In this document: piece after piece, positions 16,490-25,916 of the stretch | Numbering within the stretch: position 1 is the first letter of the stretch | How the letters are laid out: each line of letters opens with the position of its first letter | Source of the DNA: CAZCCV01 sp964497515 | Lineage (GTDB): Bacteria > Armatimonadota > UBA5829 > DTLH01 | Length of the DNA: 64,000 nucleotides | Assembly (NCBI GenBank): GCA_964497515.1 | Contig: CAZCCV010000003.1 | Span: 1 to 64,000 of the forward strand | Direction of reading: 5' to 3' | Position numbers and translations under genes: made by a program | The notes under the pieces: model-generated | What the model was told of the DNA's origin: nothing | The model's database searches: none | Seen by the model: the letters and a program-made list of their open reading frames with translations, nothing else

Positions 16490-17845
16490 GTGTTCAAGAA
16501 GATTTTAATTGCAAACCGAGGCGAGATCGCCGTTAGAATTATTCGAGCCTGCCGTGAGATGAAAATCGCCACTGTTGCGGTTTACTCCCAGGCCGATGCC
16601 AATTCTCTTCACGTCAGGCTGGCTGATGAAGCCGTATGCGTTGGCGCTCCGCCGAACAAAGACAGCTACCTGAATATGCCTAATATCATTAGCGCAGCTA
16701 TGATCACTGGTGCGGAGGCTATTCACCCGGGATACGCGTATTTCTCGGAGCAGCCCAGCTTTGCTGAAGCCTGCGAAGCCTGCAACCTTGTCTTTATAGG
16801 TCCCAGCGCTTCAGCAATCGAAAAAATGGGAGACAAAGCCAAAGCTCGCGAGATAATGCAGAATGCTGGAGTTCCTGTTATTCCCGGCACCAAAGGGACT
16901 GTCGATACTGAACAGGACGCATTCCGAACAGCGCAGAAAATGGGCTATCCTATACTCATCAAGGCTGCTTCAGGCGGAGGTGGACGCGGAATTAGGCTGG
17001 TGCAGAACGATGAAGAGTTGGTTACCGCTTTGAAGATGGCAAAAGCTGAGGCCGAAGCTTCGTTTGGCAACCCGGATGTCTATATCGAAAAGTACATCGA
17101 GGATCCCAGGCACATCGAAATCCAGGTGCTCGCCGATCGGCACGGACGCTGTATCCATCTTGGCGAGCGTGAGTGCTCCATTCAGACGGCAAGACATCAG
17201 AAGATGGTTGAGGAATCGCCTTCAGTTGCTCTTTCTCCAGCACTTCGACAGAAGATGGGTGAAGCTGCAATCAAAGCAGCTCGTGCAGTCGATTATTCTA
17301 GTGCAGGGACAGTGGAATTCCTGCTTGATGGACAGGGCAACTTCTACTTCATGGAGATGAACACCCGAGTGCAGGTGGAGCATCCGGTAACCGAGGCTGT
17401 TACGGGAGTCGATATTGTGCGCGAGATGATCTGCATTTCGAGCGGCGAAAAACTCGACATCAATCAGAAAGATGTACATTTGAACGGGCACGCGATCGAG
17501 TGTCGCATTACTGCTGAGGATCCGGAAAATAACTTTGTGCCTTCCGTTGGCAAGATCAGCAGTTTGGTGCTTCCTGGAGGATACGGGGTTCGTATGGATA
17601 CTCATATGTATGCCGGTTACGATCTGCCACCGTACTACGATCCTCTGCTCGCCAAACTGATTGTTTGGGGAAGTGATCGCAACGAAGCCATTGCGCGGAT
17701 GACTCGATGTCTGGGCGAGATGGAGATCGGCGGCATAAAGAACAATATTGAATTCCACAAGAAGATTATGGGGAATGCGTTTTTTCGAAAAGGAGATCTG
17801 TCCACCAATTTCCTTCGCAGAAGGATGCTGAGTGCGGCAGCGTAA
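16490..17845 (+). CDS. accC: Biotin carboxylase subunit of acetyl-CoA carboxylase
   Basis: 451 residues. ATP-dependent carboxylation of biotin on AccB. The N-terminus FKKILIANRGEIAVRI, the ATP-grasp glycine loop GGGGRGIRLV and the catalytic EMNTRVQVEHPVTE are all present, at normal length. An in-frame TTG at 16484 abuts the Shine-Dalgarno TAGGAG (16478-16483); GTG 16490 lies six bases after it and gives the canonical MFKKI start. The stop overlaps the nusB start by one base. Confidence 0.96.
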   Translation: MFKKILIANRGEIAVRIIRACREMKIATVAVYSQADANSLHVRLADEAVCVGAPPNKDSYLNMPNIISAAMITGAEAIHPGYAYFSEQPSFAEACEACNLVFIGPSASAIEKMGDKAKAREIMQNAGVPVIPGTKGTVDTEQDAFRTAQKMGYPILIKAASGGGGRGIRLVQNDEELVTALKMAKAEAEASFGNPDVYIEKYIEDPRHIEIQVLADRHGRCIHLGERECSIQTARHQKMVEESPSVALSPALRQKMGEAAIKAARAVDYSSAGTVEFLLDGQGNFYFMEMNTRVQVEHPVTEAVTGVDIVREMICISSGEKLDINQKDVHLNGHAIECRITAEDPENNFVPSVGKISSLVLPGGYGVRMDTHMYAGYDLPPYYDPLLAKLIVWGSDRNEAIARMTRCLGEMEIGGIKNNIEFHKKIMGNAFFRKGDLSTNFLRRRMLSAAA

Positions 17846-18279
17846 TGCAAAAGGCCAGAAGAGCCGCCAGAGAACTGGCGCTGAACATTCTCTATCAGGT
17901 AGATGCTGCCTGGATTCCTGTTGAGGAAGCCATCGAGACGGCAAGAGAAAACGTTGCAGCCGATGCCGAAGTATTTGACTTTGCTGAAATGATCGTAAGA
18001 GGCGTTGCGAGCGAAGTAAGCGACATAGACAAATACATCGGTCGGTTGAGTGTCGGTTGGCCTCTTGCCCGTCAGCCGGTTGTCGACCGAAATGTGCTGA
18101 GGATGGCTATCTACGAAATGACCCGAGTCGAAGCCACCCCGCTGATAGTCGTTGTGAACGAAGCTGTGGAAATTGCAAAGAAGTTCAGCACTGAGGACTC
18201 GGGTAAGTTCGTTAATGGTGTGCTGGCTGCGTATATGCGCGAATTGCCAGAACGCAAACCCGCCGAGGAGACATCGTGA
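17845..18279 (+). CDS. nusB: Transcription antitermination factor NusB
   Basis: 144 residues, all-helical RNA-binding protein that acts with NusE (S10) on boxA in rRNA antitermination. Typical signatures are RRAARELALNILYQVD at the N-terminus, DRNVLRMAIYEM in the middle and VNEAVEIAKKFSTEDSGKFV near the C-terminus. It overlaps accC by one base and ispA by four (GTGA), so it is in one translationally coupled run. Confidence 0.95.
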   Translation: MQKARRAARELALNILYQVDAAWIPVEEAIETARENVAADAEVFDFAEMIVRGVASEVSDIDKYIGRLSVGWPLARQPVVDRNVLRMAIYEMTRVEATPLIVVVNEAVEIAKKFSTEDSGKFVNGVLAAYMRELPERKPAEETS

Positions 18280-19169
18280 CCCACGAAGAAATCAACAGCT
18301 ATCTGAAAGAACGTAAGAAATGGATCGACGATGCACTCGACGAGTTTCTGCCTGCCGCAGAAGAAGAGCCGACAATAGTCCACGAGGCTATGCGCTACGG
18401 CGTCTTGAACGGTGGCAAGCGTATTCGTCCGGTTCTGACGATAGCTGCTTGCGAGGCTGTTGGTGGCAATACAAGACACGTGATGCCTGCGGCCTGTGCC
18501 ATAGAGTGCATTCACGCGTTCTCACTCATCCACGATGATCTGCCGTGTATGGATGATGACGATTTGCGAAGAGGAAGGCCGACTTCGCACAAAGTTTATG
18601 GAGAGGCTATGGCGCTTCTAGCTGGCGATGCTCTCTTCTCACTCGCTTTCCAACTGATAGCCCGCGTTTCTGCAGATGTTCCTCGGGAAAGAGTATTGGA
18701 TACTTGGCGACTGATCGCTTCGGCGGCTGGCACAAGCGGTATGGTCGGAGGACAGGTGATGGATATGCAGGCACAAGGCCAGAGAGCGAATCTCACCACA
18801 ATTGATGCTATTCACCGCCGCAAGACAGGAGCGCTTCTTGAGACCTCTGTAGCCGTCGGAGGCTTGCTGGGAGGCGGAACGGAATCGCAGGTAGATGCGC
18901 TGTCTCGGTACGGCATAAATATTGGGCTCGCTTTTCAGATTGCTGATGATATCCTTGACATTACGGGCGATGCACAGAAGATTGGAAAACCCGTTGGCAG
19001 TGACCTGAAATTTGATAAATCTACATACCCCAGCGTCCTTGGTGTGGAAGGCTCAAAGAAGCGAGCGAACGAGGCTGTAGCAGAAGCGTTTGAAGCACTT
19101 GCCATCTTCGATGAAAAAGCCGAACCTCTCAGGCTGATTGCGCGGTTTGTTGTGGAGCGCGATACATAG
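18276..19169 (+). CDS. ispA: Farnesyl/geranylgeranyl diphosphate synthase (polyprenyl synthetase)
   Basis: 297 residues. Condenses isopentenyl diphosphate with allylic diphosphates for quinone, bactoprenol and carotenoid precursors. The first aspartate-rich motif is DDLPCMDDDDLRRG and the second DDILDITG; GGKRIRPVL near residue 48 is also diagnostic. The insert of two residues in the first motif is the bacterial FPP synthase type. The start is GTG 18276, overlapping nusB. Chain length cannot be fixed by eye, though the IspA-type short-chain group is most likely. Confidence 0.93.
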   Translation: MTHEEINSYLKERKKWIDDALDEFLPAAEEEPTIVHEAMRYGVLNGGKRIRPVLTIAACEAVGGNTRHVMPAACAIECIHAFSLIHDDLPCMDDDDLRRGRPTSHKVYGEAMALLAGDALFSLAFQLIARVSADVPRERVLDTWRLIASAAGTSGMVGGQVMDMQAQGQRANLTTIDAIHRRKTGALLETSVAVGGLLGGGTESQVDALSRYGINIGLAFQIADDILDITGDAQKIGKPVGSDLKFDKSTYPSVLGVEGSKKRANEAVAEAFEALAIFDEKAEPLRLIARFVVERDT

Positions 19170-19212
19170 CCCTCGTCTTGACACTGAACCGGCAGCAGAG
19201 AAGGAGTATTTG

Positions 19213-20661
19213 ATGGATATCAGGCTGGTTTTGCTCGCCGGAATCTACTTCGCGATAGCTTGGATGTGTTCTGCTGAAGCTAGTGACCTATCGCTTACAC
19301 CTTGGCCGAAAAACGTGACAATGAGCTCAGGAACGATGCTCATCCCCAAGCAACTCACGATAACAGCAGTCGATGACGAGGCTCTAAGGGTCGCACGTGT
19401 CTTTGCGGAAGATTTAGAGGAACTTGGCTTTGCACCTGTCGTAACTAACAAGCCCTCGAAGTCCGCTCACATCAACCTAACAATGATTGATGATCCCATG
19501 CTCGACCGAGAGGGCTACAAGCTCAGTATTGCCAATGGGATAAGAATTGCAGCTCACCGGGAGACCGGTCTTTTTTTGGGAACACGCACTGCGCTTCAGA
19601 TTTTCTCTTCTGGACCCGATGAGAGCTTGCCGAAGCTCTCCATATGGGACAAACCAGACTTCCCTTACAGAGCGCTTATGGTAGATACTGCACGGCATTT
19701 TCACTCTGTGGAGTTCCACAAACGTATGATAAAGAGGCTCGCCAGCCTCAAAATGAATATCTACCATATCCATTTTACCGATGATCAGAGCTGGACCCTT
19801 CCGAGCGACAAGTATCCAAAACTCCCGACCCCAAATCGATCGTATACGAAAGAAGAACTGAACGAGCTGGTTATATTAGCGGCGCACTATCGGGTTACTA
19901 TTGTCCCCGAGATAGATATTCCGGGGCACTCCAAAGCGTTCACCAGTGCTCTTCCGGATACCACGTGTCGCCCTGGCAAATCTGGAAATGTCATCTGCCC
20001 CAGTTCAGAGAAAGCAAGACAGATATTGGAGGACTTGATCTCTGAAGCAATGGACATCTTCCCCGGGCCGTTCTTTCACATTGGAGCGGATGAAGTTGAC
20101 ACAAAGGGCTGGTCGAGTTGCTCGGAGTGCAAAGCTCTGAAGAACCGGGAAGGCTTCTCAGATGACAGCCAGCTTTACAATTACTTTATCAATCGTACGG
20201 ATGCTTTTGTCGCGTCGCACGGCCGCCGGACTATAGTCTGGGAAGGCTTTCGCCCGGCAACCCAGCCTGTCGTAAACAAAGGCATAATCGTCGAACAGTT
20301 TGAAAATGCCTATGCCCAGGCGTTGGAGTATGTTTCAGAGGGATACGATCTGATAAACGCCTCCTGGTCGCCTCTATATGTGGTGCAGAATAGGGCAAGT
20401 TCAGCAAGCACAATTCTAGGCTGGGAGCCAACTCTATTTGGCAGGAATCTGCCATCTGGACTGCAGAGTATCAGCGAAATGACGAAGATCGAGCCGACTG
20501 ATAAGCTGAGAGGTATATCTATATGCTCATGGGAGAATACAGAAGCGGCAGAAGAACCTATTCTTCTTGGCATCGGCACTTCACCAAGTGGTTATGTATC
20601 CGCTGAGCCCCGACTCCAGGCTGCGGCAGAGCGTGCTTGGACAGCAATTGCCACCAAATAG
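19213..20661 (+). CDS. Secreted beta-N-acetylhexosaminidase, GH20
   Basis: 482 residues. A signal peptide (about 1-23, ending SAEAS) is followed by the GH20b-like alpha/beta domain (about 24-140) and the TIM barrel. The barrel contains FHIGADEVD with the catalytic pair Asp293-Glu294, and the preceding VPEIDIPGHSKAF and DTARHFH motifs are family hallmarks. It hydrolyses terminal GlcNAc or GalNAc from chitin, glycan or peptidoglycan fragments. The frame is open to 19138, overlapping ispA, but ATG 19213 has AAGGAG at 19201-19206. Cys residues in the C-terminal half may form disulfides. Confidence 0.93.
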   Translation: MDIRLVLLAGIYFAIAWMCSAEASDLSLTPWPKNVTMSSGTMLIPKQLTITAVDDEALRVARVFAEDLEELGFAPVVTNKPSKSAHINLTMIDDPMLDREGYKLSIANGIRIAAHRETGLFLGTRTALQIFSSGPDESLPKLSIWDKPDFPYRALMVDTARHFHSVEFHKRMIKRLASLKMNIYHIHFTDDQSWTLPSDKYPKLPTPNRSYTKEELNELVILAAHYRVTIVPEIDIPGHSKAFTSALPDTTCRPGKSGNVICPSSEKARQILEDLISEAMDIFPGPFFHIGADEVDTKGWSSCSECKALKNREGFSDDSQLYNYFINRTDAFVASHGRRTIVWEGFRPATQPVVNKGIIVEQFENAYAQALEYVSEGYDLINASWSPLYVVQNRASSASTILGWEPTLFGRNLPSGLQSISEMTKIEPTDKLRGISICSWENTEAAEEPILLGIGTSPSGYVSAEPRLQAAAERAWTAIATK

Positions 20662-20675
20662 TGATCAGTGTCTTC

Positions 20676-21758
20676 TCATACGTTAGTGTTCTTTGGTGGA
20701 GAACATCGGAGCAATCCATCAACACTAGGCTCTGCTATTCCGAGCTCCGTAATAATGCCCCTGATATATTTCGCCGGGGTGACATCGAACGCAGGGTTTC
20801 TCGCTGAGGCTCCTGCAGGGGTAGTGCGGACGCCAATTATTTCACCGGAAGGTGCCATACCTCTTGTAATCAGCACTTCTTCGGCACTTCGTTCTTCGAT
20901 AGGTATGTCTTCTCCGCACGCGGTGTTCTGATCTATTGTCGATGTTGGGGCGGCCACAAAGAAAGGTACACCCGTCTCTTTCGCAAGAACGGCCTTCTCG
21001 AAGGTGCCAATCTTATTTGCCACATCTCCGTTTGTCGCTATGCGGTCGGCACCGACTATTACCAAATCGACCTCTTCCCGCTGCATAAAGTGTCCTGCAG
21101 CGTTGTCGGCGATTATTGTACAGTCGATGCCTTCATTCATCAGCTCCCACGCTGTGAGGCTCGCCCCCTGGCCGCGAGGTCTGGTTTCATCAACATAGAC
21201 AAAGACTCTTTTGCCTTGTCGCTTGGCATAGTATATCGGCGCCAGTGCACTTCCCCAGTCCACAAGCCCCAGCCAGCCGGCATTGCAGTGAGTAAGTATG
21301 TGCATTCCGTCTTCTATAAGTTCGGCGCCATACCTGCCAATAGCCTCTCCGGATTGCGCGTTCTCGTCGGCGATAGCCTGGGCTTCCATAGCTGCGGCAG
21401 CTCGTGCCGCTTCGACGCCCTCGGCGCCTTGAACTGCAGCCACGACTCGGTCGATTGCACGAAAGAGATCCTGAGCAGTTGGCCGAGTAGAGCGCAGCCT
21501 CTCAGCTCCCTCGGCGACGTAAGATGCAAAACCAATTCCATCGGGAGCTTCAAGGGCAGCCTGCGCCACCCCATATCCTCCAGCGGCACCAATTGCTCCC
21601 GCACCTCGCACCGTCATATTGCATATCGCTTCAGCCGTCGCCCGATGGTCGACCATATCCACTATTCTGAAGAAGTGCGGCAGCGCAAGTTGGTCGATCA
21701 TCCGCACAACAGATCCTTCCATCCATATCGTGCGATACGGTTTGCCGCTTACTATCAT
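20676..21758 (-). CDS. mtnA: S-methyl-5-thioribose-1-phosphate isomerase
   Basis: 360 residues. Converts methylthioribose 1-phosphate to methylthioribulose 1-phosphate in methionine salvage. Present are GAGAIGAAGGYGVA, the catalytic-Cys region THCNAGWLG, DETRPRGQGASLTAWEL, and GADRIATNGDVANKIGT with its catalytic Asp. The family overlaps the eIF2B-like sugar-phosphate isomerases, but these motifs favour MtnA. It starts 25 bases after the lysS stop and is likely co-transcribed. No other methionine salvage gene is nearby. Confidence 0.93.
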   Translation of the reverse strand: MIVSGKPYRTIWMEGSVVRMIDQLALPHFFRIVDMVDHRATAEAICNMTVRGAGAIGAAGGYGVAQAALEAPDGIGFASYVAEGAERLRSTRPTAQDLFRAIDRVVAAVQGAEGVEAARAAAAMEAQAIADENAQSGEAIGRYGAELIEDGMHILTHCNAGWLGLVDWGSALAPIYYAKRQGKRVFVYVDETRPRGQGASLTAWELMNEGIDCTIIADNAAGHFMQREEVDLVIVGADRIATNGDVANKIGTFEKAVLAKETGVPFFVAAPTSTIDQNTACGEDIPIEERSAEEVLITRGMAPSGEIIGVRTTPAGASARNPAFDVTPAKYIRGIITELGIAEPSVDGLLRCSPPKNTNV

Positions 21759-21783
21759 CGGAAGTCAAGCTCCAGAGAACGAA

Positions 21784-23301
21784 TTAAGGCTCAGTGGTCT
21801 GATCGTGTTTTTCCGCCCTCATCTGTGGGAAAAGCACAACGTCACGTATAGAATCCTGACCAGTGAAAAGCATAACCAGCCGGTCGATTCCAATTCCAAG
21901 TCCACCTGTGGGAGGCATGCCGTATTCCAGCGCGCGGATGAAGTCATCATCCATCGGATGCGCTTCTACATCCCCGGCATCTCGCCTTGCAGATTGCATA
22001 ACAAACCGCTCGCGCTGGTCGATTGGGTCGTTTATTTCCGAGAACGCATTTCCCGTTTCTTGGGCGCCGATATAGACTTCGAACCTTCTGGTGAGTTTGG
22101 GGTTTCCTGGCACCTTCTTCGCAAGCGGTGAAGTCTCTATAGGAAAATCAGTAATGAACGTAGGTTGAATCAGCTTCGGCTGAACAAAACGCTCGTGAAT
22201 CTTCTCGATGATTCCACCTACCATATCCTCGCCCTCGGTCGGAATTCCGAGTCGCTCCAAAGCTGTGTGCGCTGACTCGAGGGTGTCGAACTCCTCGGGT
22301 TTCACGCCAGCGTATTTTTCTATTCCTTCCAGCATTGGAATCCGGGGCCACGGCGGAGTAAAATCGATCTCCTGTCCCTGGTACACTATTTTCGGCCCAC
22401 CACAGATGGTGTTGCTTATGTAAAGGAACAGATCCTCAACGAGTTTTTGCACGTCCTCCAGATTCGCGTATGCTTCATAGCTTTCCAGAAGTGTAAACTC
22501 CGGGTTGTGACGTGTAGAAAGCCCTTCATTTCTGAATACGCGTCCGATTTCGTACACCCGTTCAAGTCCACCGACGACAAGTCTTTTCAGATAGAGTTCC
22601 AGCGATATTCGCAGGTGGAATTGATGATCGAGCGCATTATGATAGGTAAGAAATGGCCTTGCCGCTGCTCCTCCGGCGACAGATTGCAAAACGGGAGTCT
22701 CGACCTCAAGATAGTCGCGACTGTCGTAGAAATCGCGCACGGCCTTTACAATGCGACTGCGCTTAACAAATGCTTCTTTTGATTCCGGATTTACAATTAG
22801 GTCTACGTAACGCTGGCGGTAACGCTGTTCTGTGTCGGTGAGTCCATACCATTGCTCATCCCCTTTCTGCTTGCCGAAAGGTGGAGGCCTGAGCGCTTTT
22901 GAGAGCATAACTACGCTCTTTACATGGATTGAGACTTCTCCCGTGCGGGTTCTAAAGACAAAACCTTCGGCTCCGATAAAATCGCCAAGATCCATCAGAT
23001 GAACCACTTGATAATCTTCGCCAAGGTCGTCTTTTCTGAAGTAGAGCTGGATCTTTCCGGATCGATCCTCTATGTGGACAAAGCTCGCCTTGCCCATCTC
23101 ACGGATCGCTGTAATCCTTCCGGCAACTGTCACCGTTTGGTTTTCTAACTCATCAAAATTGCTATGAATCTCTTCAGCAAGGTTGCTGCGCTCGAAGCGT
23201 TCTATAGAAAACGGATCTTTGCCGATTTCCCTCAATTCGTTTAGTTTTGTTGCTCGTATTCGCACAGGTTCTTCGTCTTGCTCATATGGCAGGTTCACCA
23301 C
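21784..23301 (-). CDS. lysS: Lysyl-tRNA synthetase, class II
   Basis: 505 residues. Charges tRNA-Lys. The N-terminal OB fold (anticodon binding, about 45-150) precedes the class II core, with motif 2 near GRVFRNEGLSTRHNPEFT and motif 3 GGLGIGIDRLVMLFTG. The frame reaches TTG 23319, but the bases just after that codon are AGGAGG (23315-23310), and GTG 23301 lies eight bases beyond; a second GTG follows. The start is therefore set at 23301. greA lies upstream on the same strand, a common pairing, separated by a long hairpin. Confidence 0.96.
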   Translation of the reverse strand: MVNLPYEQDEEPVRIRATKLNELREIGKDPFSIERFERSNLAEEIHSNFDELENQTVTVAGRITAIREMGKASFVHIEDRSGKIQLYFRKDDLGEDYQVVHLMDLGDFIGAEGFVFRTRTGEVSIHVKSVVMLSKALRPPPFGKQKGDEQWYGLTDTEQRYRQRYVDLIVNPESKEAFVKRSRIVKAVRDFYDSRDYLEVETPVLQSVAGGAAARPFLTYHNALDHQFHLRISLELYLKRLVVGGLERVYEIGRVFRNEGLSTRHNPEFTLLESYEAYANLEDVQKLVEDLFLYISNTICGGPKIVYQGQEIDFTPPWPRIPMLEGIEKYAGVKPEEFDTLESAHTALERLGIPTEGEDMVGGIIEKIHERFVQPKLIQPTFITDFPIETSPLAKKVPGNPKLTRRFEVYIGAQETGNAFSEINDPIDQRERFVMQSARRDAGDVEAHPMDDDFIRALEYGMPPTGGLGIGIDRLVMLFTGQDSIRDVVLFPQMRAEKHDQTTEP

Positions 23302-23336
23302 TATCTGTTCCTCCTGCAATCCTATAAATGCACAAC

Positions 23337-23383
23337 AAGGTGGGAGCGTGAACGCAGAATTACCACGTTCACACTCCCACCTT
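23337..23383 (-). repeat. Long inverted repeat between greA and lysS
   Basis: 18-base arms (23337-23354 and 23366-23383, core AAGGTGGGAG / CTCCCACCTT) with an 11-base loop and one G-U mismatch. It lies between the greA stop and the lysS start on the minus strand. There is no T-run after it, so it may be an attenuator, a processing site or a U-less terminator. Confidence 0.6.
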
Positions 23384-23446
23384 ATGGATTTAACCTTGGT
23401 TTTCCTCTACTATATCCGATTTACGTCGGTTATGAGACCTGAGAGA

Positions 23447-23926
23447 CTACTTGCGTATTCCGATAATCTCGTATCGGGCCACACCTGCGGGGATCTCAAC
23501 CTGAACTTTATCTCCCACTTTGCAGTCCATCAAAGCTTCGCCTACCGGTGACTCGTTGGATATCTTGTCTTCAGCCGGATTAGCCTCAACACTGCCAACT
23601 ATGTGGTATTCCCACTCGTCGGAGGTTTCGAGGTCGCGCACTTTGACGATGCAGCCAATTCCGACGCGGTCGGTAAGCACGTCATCGTCCTCCACCACGT
23701 GAGCATGCATCAGGATCTTTTTTAAGTCTTCGATCTTGCCTTCAACAAAGGCCTGCTCGATCTTGGCATCCTCATACTCAGCGTTTTCGGAGAACTCTCC
23801 AAACTGCTTAGACTCTCGGATTCTCTCTGCAACACGCTTTCGATGAACAGTCACCAGTTGCTCGAGTTCATCCTCTATCTTCTTAAGCCCGCTCGCGGTT
23901 AAGACAATCTCTTTGTCTGTCTGCAT
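23447..23926 (-). CDS. greA: Transcription elongation factor GreA
   Basis: 159 residues. Rescues backtracked RNA polymerase by stimulating transcript cleavage. The N-terminal coiled coil has the tip FGEFSENAEYEDAK, and the C-terminal FKBP-like domain contains ISNESPVGEAL and GDKVQVEIPAG. At the acidic tip one position that is usually Asp (GDLxEN) is Glu here. A second GreA-like gene at 46928 keeps the Asp, so the two may differ in activity. It sits upstream of lysS. Confidence 0.93.
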   Translation of the reverse strand: MQTDKEIVLTASGLKKIEDELEQLVTVHRKRVAERIRESKQFGEFSENAEYEDAKIEQAFVEGKIEDLKKILMHAHVVEDDDVLTDRVGIGCIVKVRDLETSDEWEYHIVGSVEANPAEDKISNESPVGEALMDCKVGDKVQVEIPAGVARYEIIGIRK

Positions 23927-24162
23927 AGGACTTCACCTCTCGGTCTGGTCTTCCAGTATTAACAAACCAAGCACTGGCCGAAACCAAATCATAAGTCGAC
24001 CAGTGCCTGACAGAACGTTTCCTACCGATTCGCTAGGATTATACCATACTCATATTAAGCTCCTACCAACATTTTTGCTGGTGAAACCTAAAAATATGTT
24101 CTGCCATCGTTGTTCATCTCAACTGTATGACGACGAAACAGGTGAAAAAGATTCACAAAAGC

Positions 24163-24495
24163 TCAAGATTTCTTGGGTTTTTCTGGGAAAAGTGCAAAAT
24201 TAAGGGGCAAATGTGCACCCGTGCAGCAGTTTTGCTGCGCTGTTGCTGAAACGCCCCTTGACCCAGTCCGCTTCTCAAGCTCTTGTTCGCGGGGGCTGAA
24301 GACGTAAGCTTGCAGGAACGCCACCACTACGAGCACTACTGTCAGTATCATAAGAAAAAGACAGCAGCCCCGTCCGCCTCTCGGCTGTCCTGGCCCTGGA
24401 GGGCGAACACTCGGTCCTCTGCGCTCAGCACCGGACATTCTACGCCGCATCTGACGGCTAAACAACATCACTCCTGTAGATTCAGAATAAGCCAT
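24163..24495 (-). CDS. Small hypothetical single-pass membrane protein
   Basis: 110 residues, not recognised. The N-terminus is Arg/Pro/Gly-rich and strongly basic, followed by one hydrophobic helix at about 45-65 and a polar tail with a Cys-Cys pair. That charge pattern predicts an N-in topology. ATG 24495 has only a weak purine run upstream; AGGAG near 24471 would favour an internal TTG that follows it. It is divergent from the aminotransferase gene. Support is moderate: no conserved motif is visible. Confidence 0.45.
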   Translation of the reverse strand: MAYSESTGVMLFSRQMRRRMSGAERRGPSVRPPGPGQPRGGRGCCLFLMILTVVLVVVAFLQAYVFSPREQELEKRTGSRGVSATAQQNCCTGAHLPLNFALFPEKPKKS

Positions 24496-24650
24496 TAGAT
24501 CTGCTTTCTATGTGACATCTCAGCAATTGAGGAGCCACTTCTGATTTGCTCTGCTTGCAGCCAATGCACCCTACGTGCTAAAACTATAGGGAGTACGGGC
24601 CGCTTCATGTTATTACCACGAGGCAGCGCCCGAAAGCAAGAGGTAACCGC

Positions 24651-25916
24651 ATGAGTATTGACGCAAATCGAATCGCTGAAGAGACACTAGAGAAGTATCG
24701 CGACTTTGTTAACCCCGCTATGGCCAACCTGCTCAAGTTCGGTGGGTTTGCAGTACCCGAAAAGGATTCGCACGGCGTCTACATCAGAGACCACGCCGGC
24801 AACGAATACCTTGACTGCGTCGGTGGCTATGGAGCGTTCAGTCTCGGGCATCTGCATCCGAAGGTTGTTAAAGCCGTAAAAGACCAACTCGAAAAAGAGG
24901 CACTCAAGAGTCACTACTTTATGTCTACAGAGCTTGCGGATCTCTGCGAACTGCTTGCTAAAGTTACACCTGGCGATTTGCAGTATTCGTTCATCTGCAA
25001 TTCTGGCACCGAAGCTGTTGAAGGAGCCCTCAAAGCCGCTCGTATCCACACCGAACGCCCCGGCTATGTGGGAACCATTAACGGATTCCACGGCAAGACC
25101 TACGGAGGACTGTCGGTATCCGGCAGAGATGTCTATAAGCAGCAATTCCACCCGCTTCTTCCAGGTGTTAACCACGTGCCGTTCGGTGACACCGATGCGA
25201 TGGCGAAGGCGGTGGACGATACAACTGCGGCGGTCATTCTGGAGGTCATTCAAGGTGAAGGTGGAGTCAATATGCCTCCAGACGGATACCTCTCAGACGT
25301 GCGGCAGATATGCGATGAGAAAGGCGCGCTGCTGATTCTCGATGAAGTCCGAACGGCTTTTGGCAGAACAGGAGCAATGTTTGCAAGTGAACACTACGGA
25401 GTTGTCCCCGATATAGTCACTATGGCGAAGGCGCTCGGTGGTGGCGTAATGCCCGTTGGAGCCTTCACCGCTAAAGCCAAGATTTGGGATTCACTCTTTG
25501 GCAGCAATCCAATGCTTCACTCATCCACATTCGGCGGAAACCCTCTGGCCTGTGCTGCAGCAATCGCGGCGATAAAGACGACTATCGAAGAAGATCTAGT
25601 AAGCCGTGCCGCCAAAATGGGCGAGACAATGCTTTCTCGCTTGCGGAGCATCGCCTCTCAGTATCCGGAGTATGTCAAGGAAGTTCGCGGAAAGGGAATG
25701 CTTGCCGGTATCGAGTTTGTTGTAGAAGACTATGCTATGTTAGTCATTTCTGTCTGTGGCAGTGAAAAACTGCTTGTGGCACACAGCCTAAACAACCCGA
25801 AGGTTATCCGCATTGAACCACCGCTAGTCATTACGCCGGATGAACTGGATAGAGCGATGAACATAATAGACAATGCAATCGCTGCGACTGCTAGAATGGT
25901 AGCCAGTTTGGGGTAA
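24651..25916 (+). CDS. Class III PLP-dependent aminotransferase
   Basis: 421 residues. Belongs to the ornithine/putrescine/acetylornithine aminotransferase group: CNSGTEAVEGALKAAR (phosphate-binding), GFHGKTYGGLSVSG, LILDEVRTAFGRTG and MAKALGGGVMPVG, where Lys260 is the Schiff-base lysine. The C-terminus has the usual RIEPPLVIT segment. The substrate is not fixed by sequence; ornithine, putrescine or 4-aminobutyrate are possible. ATG 24651 has AGAGGT upstream. It is a single gene, followed by 400 bases without a gene. Confidence 0.88.
   Translation: MSIDANRIAEETLEKYRDFVNPAMANLLKFGGFAVPEKDSHGVYIRDHAGNEYLDCVGGYGAFSLGHLHPKVVKAVKDQLEKEALKSHYFMSTELADLCELLAKVTPGDLQYSFICNSGTEAVEGALKAARIHTERPGYVGTINGFHGKTYGGLSVSGRDVYKQQFHPLLPGVNHVPFGDTDAMAKAVDDTTAAVILEVIQGEGGVNMPPDGYLSDVRQICDEKGALLILDEVRTAFGRTGAMFASEHYGVVPDIVTMAKALGGGVMPVGAFTAKAKIWDSLFGSNPMLHSSTFGGNPLACAAAIAAIKTTIEEDLVSRAAKMGETMLSRLRSIASQYPEYVKEVRGKGMLAGIEFVVEDYAMLVISVCGSEKLLVAHSLNNPKVIRIEPPLVITPDELDRAMNIIDNAIAATARMVASLG

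Noticed and set aside
21090..21851. 253-codon plus-strand frame
   Set aside because: Shadow of mtnA and the lysS end; composition is that of an antisense frame.
23930..24162. T-box-like or other riboswitch near greA/lysS
   Set aside because: No TGGNACC-like T-box core or other riboswitch consensus could be recognised.
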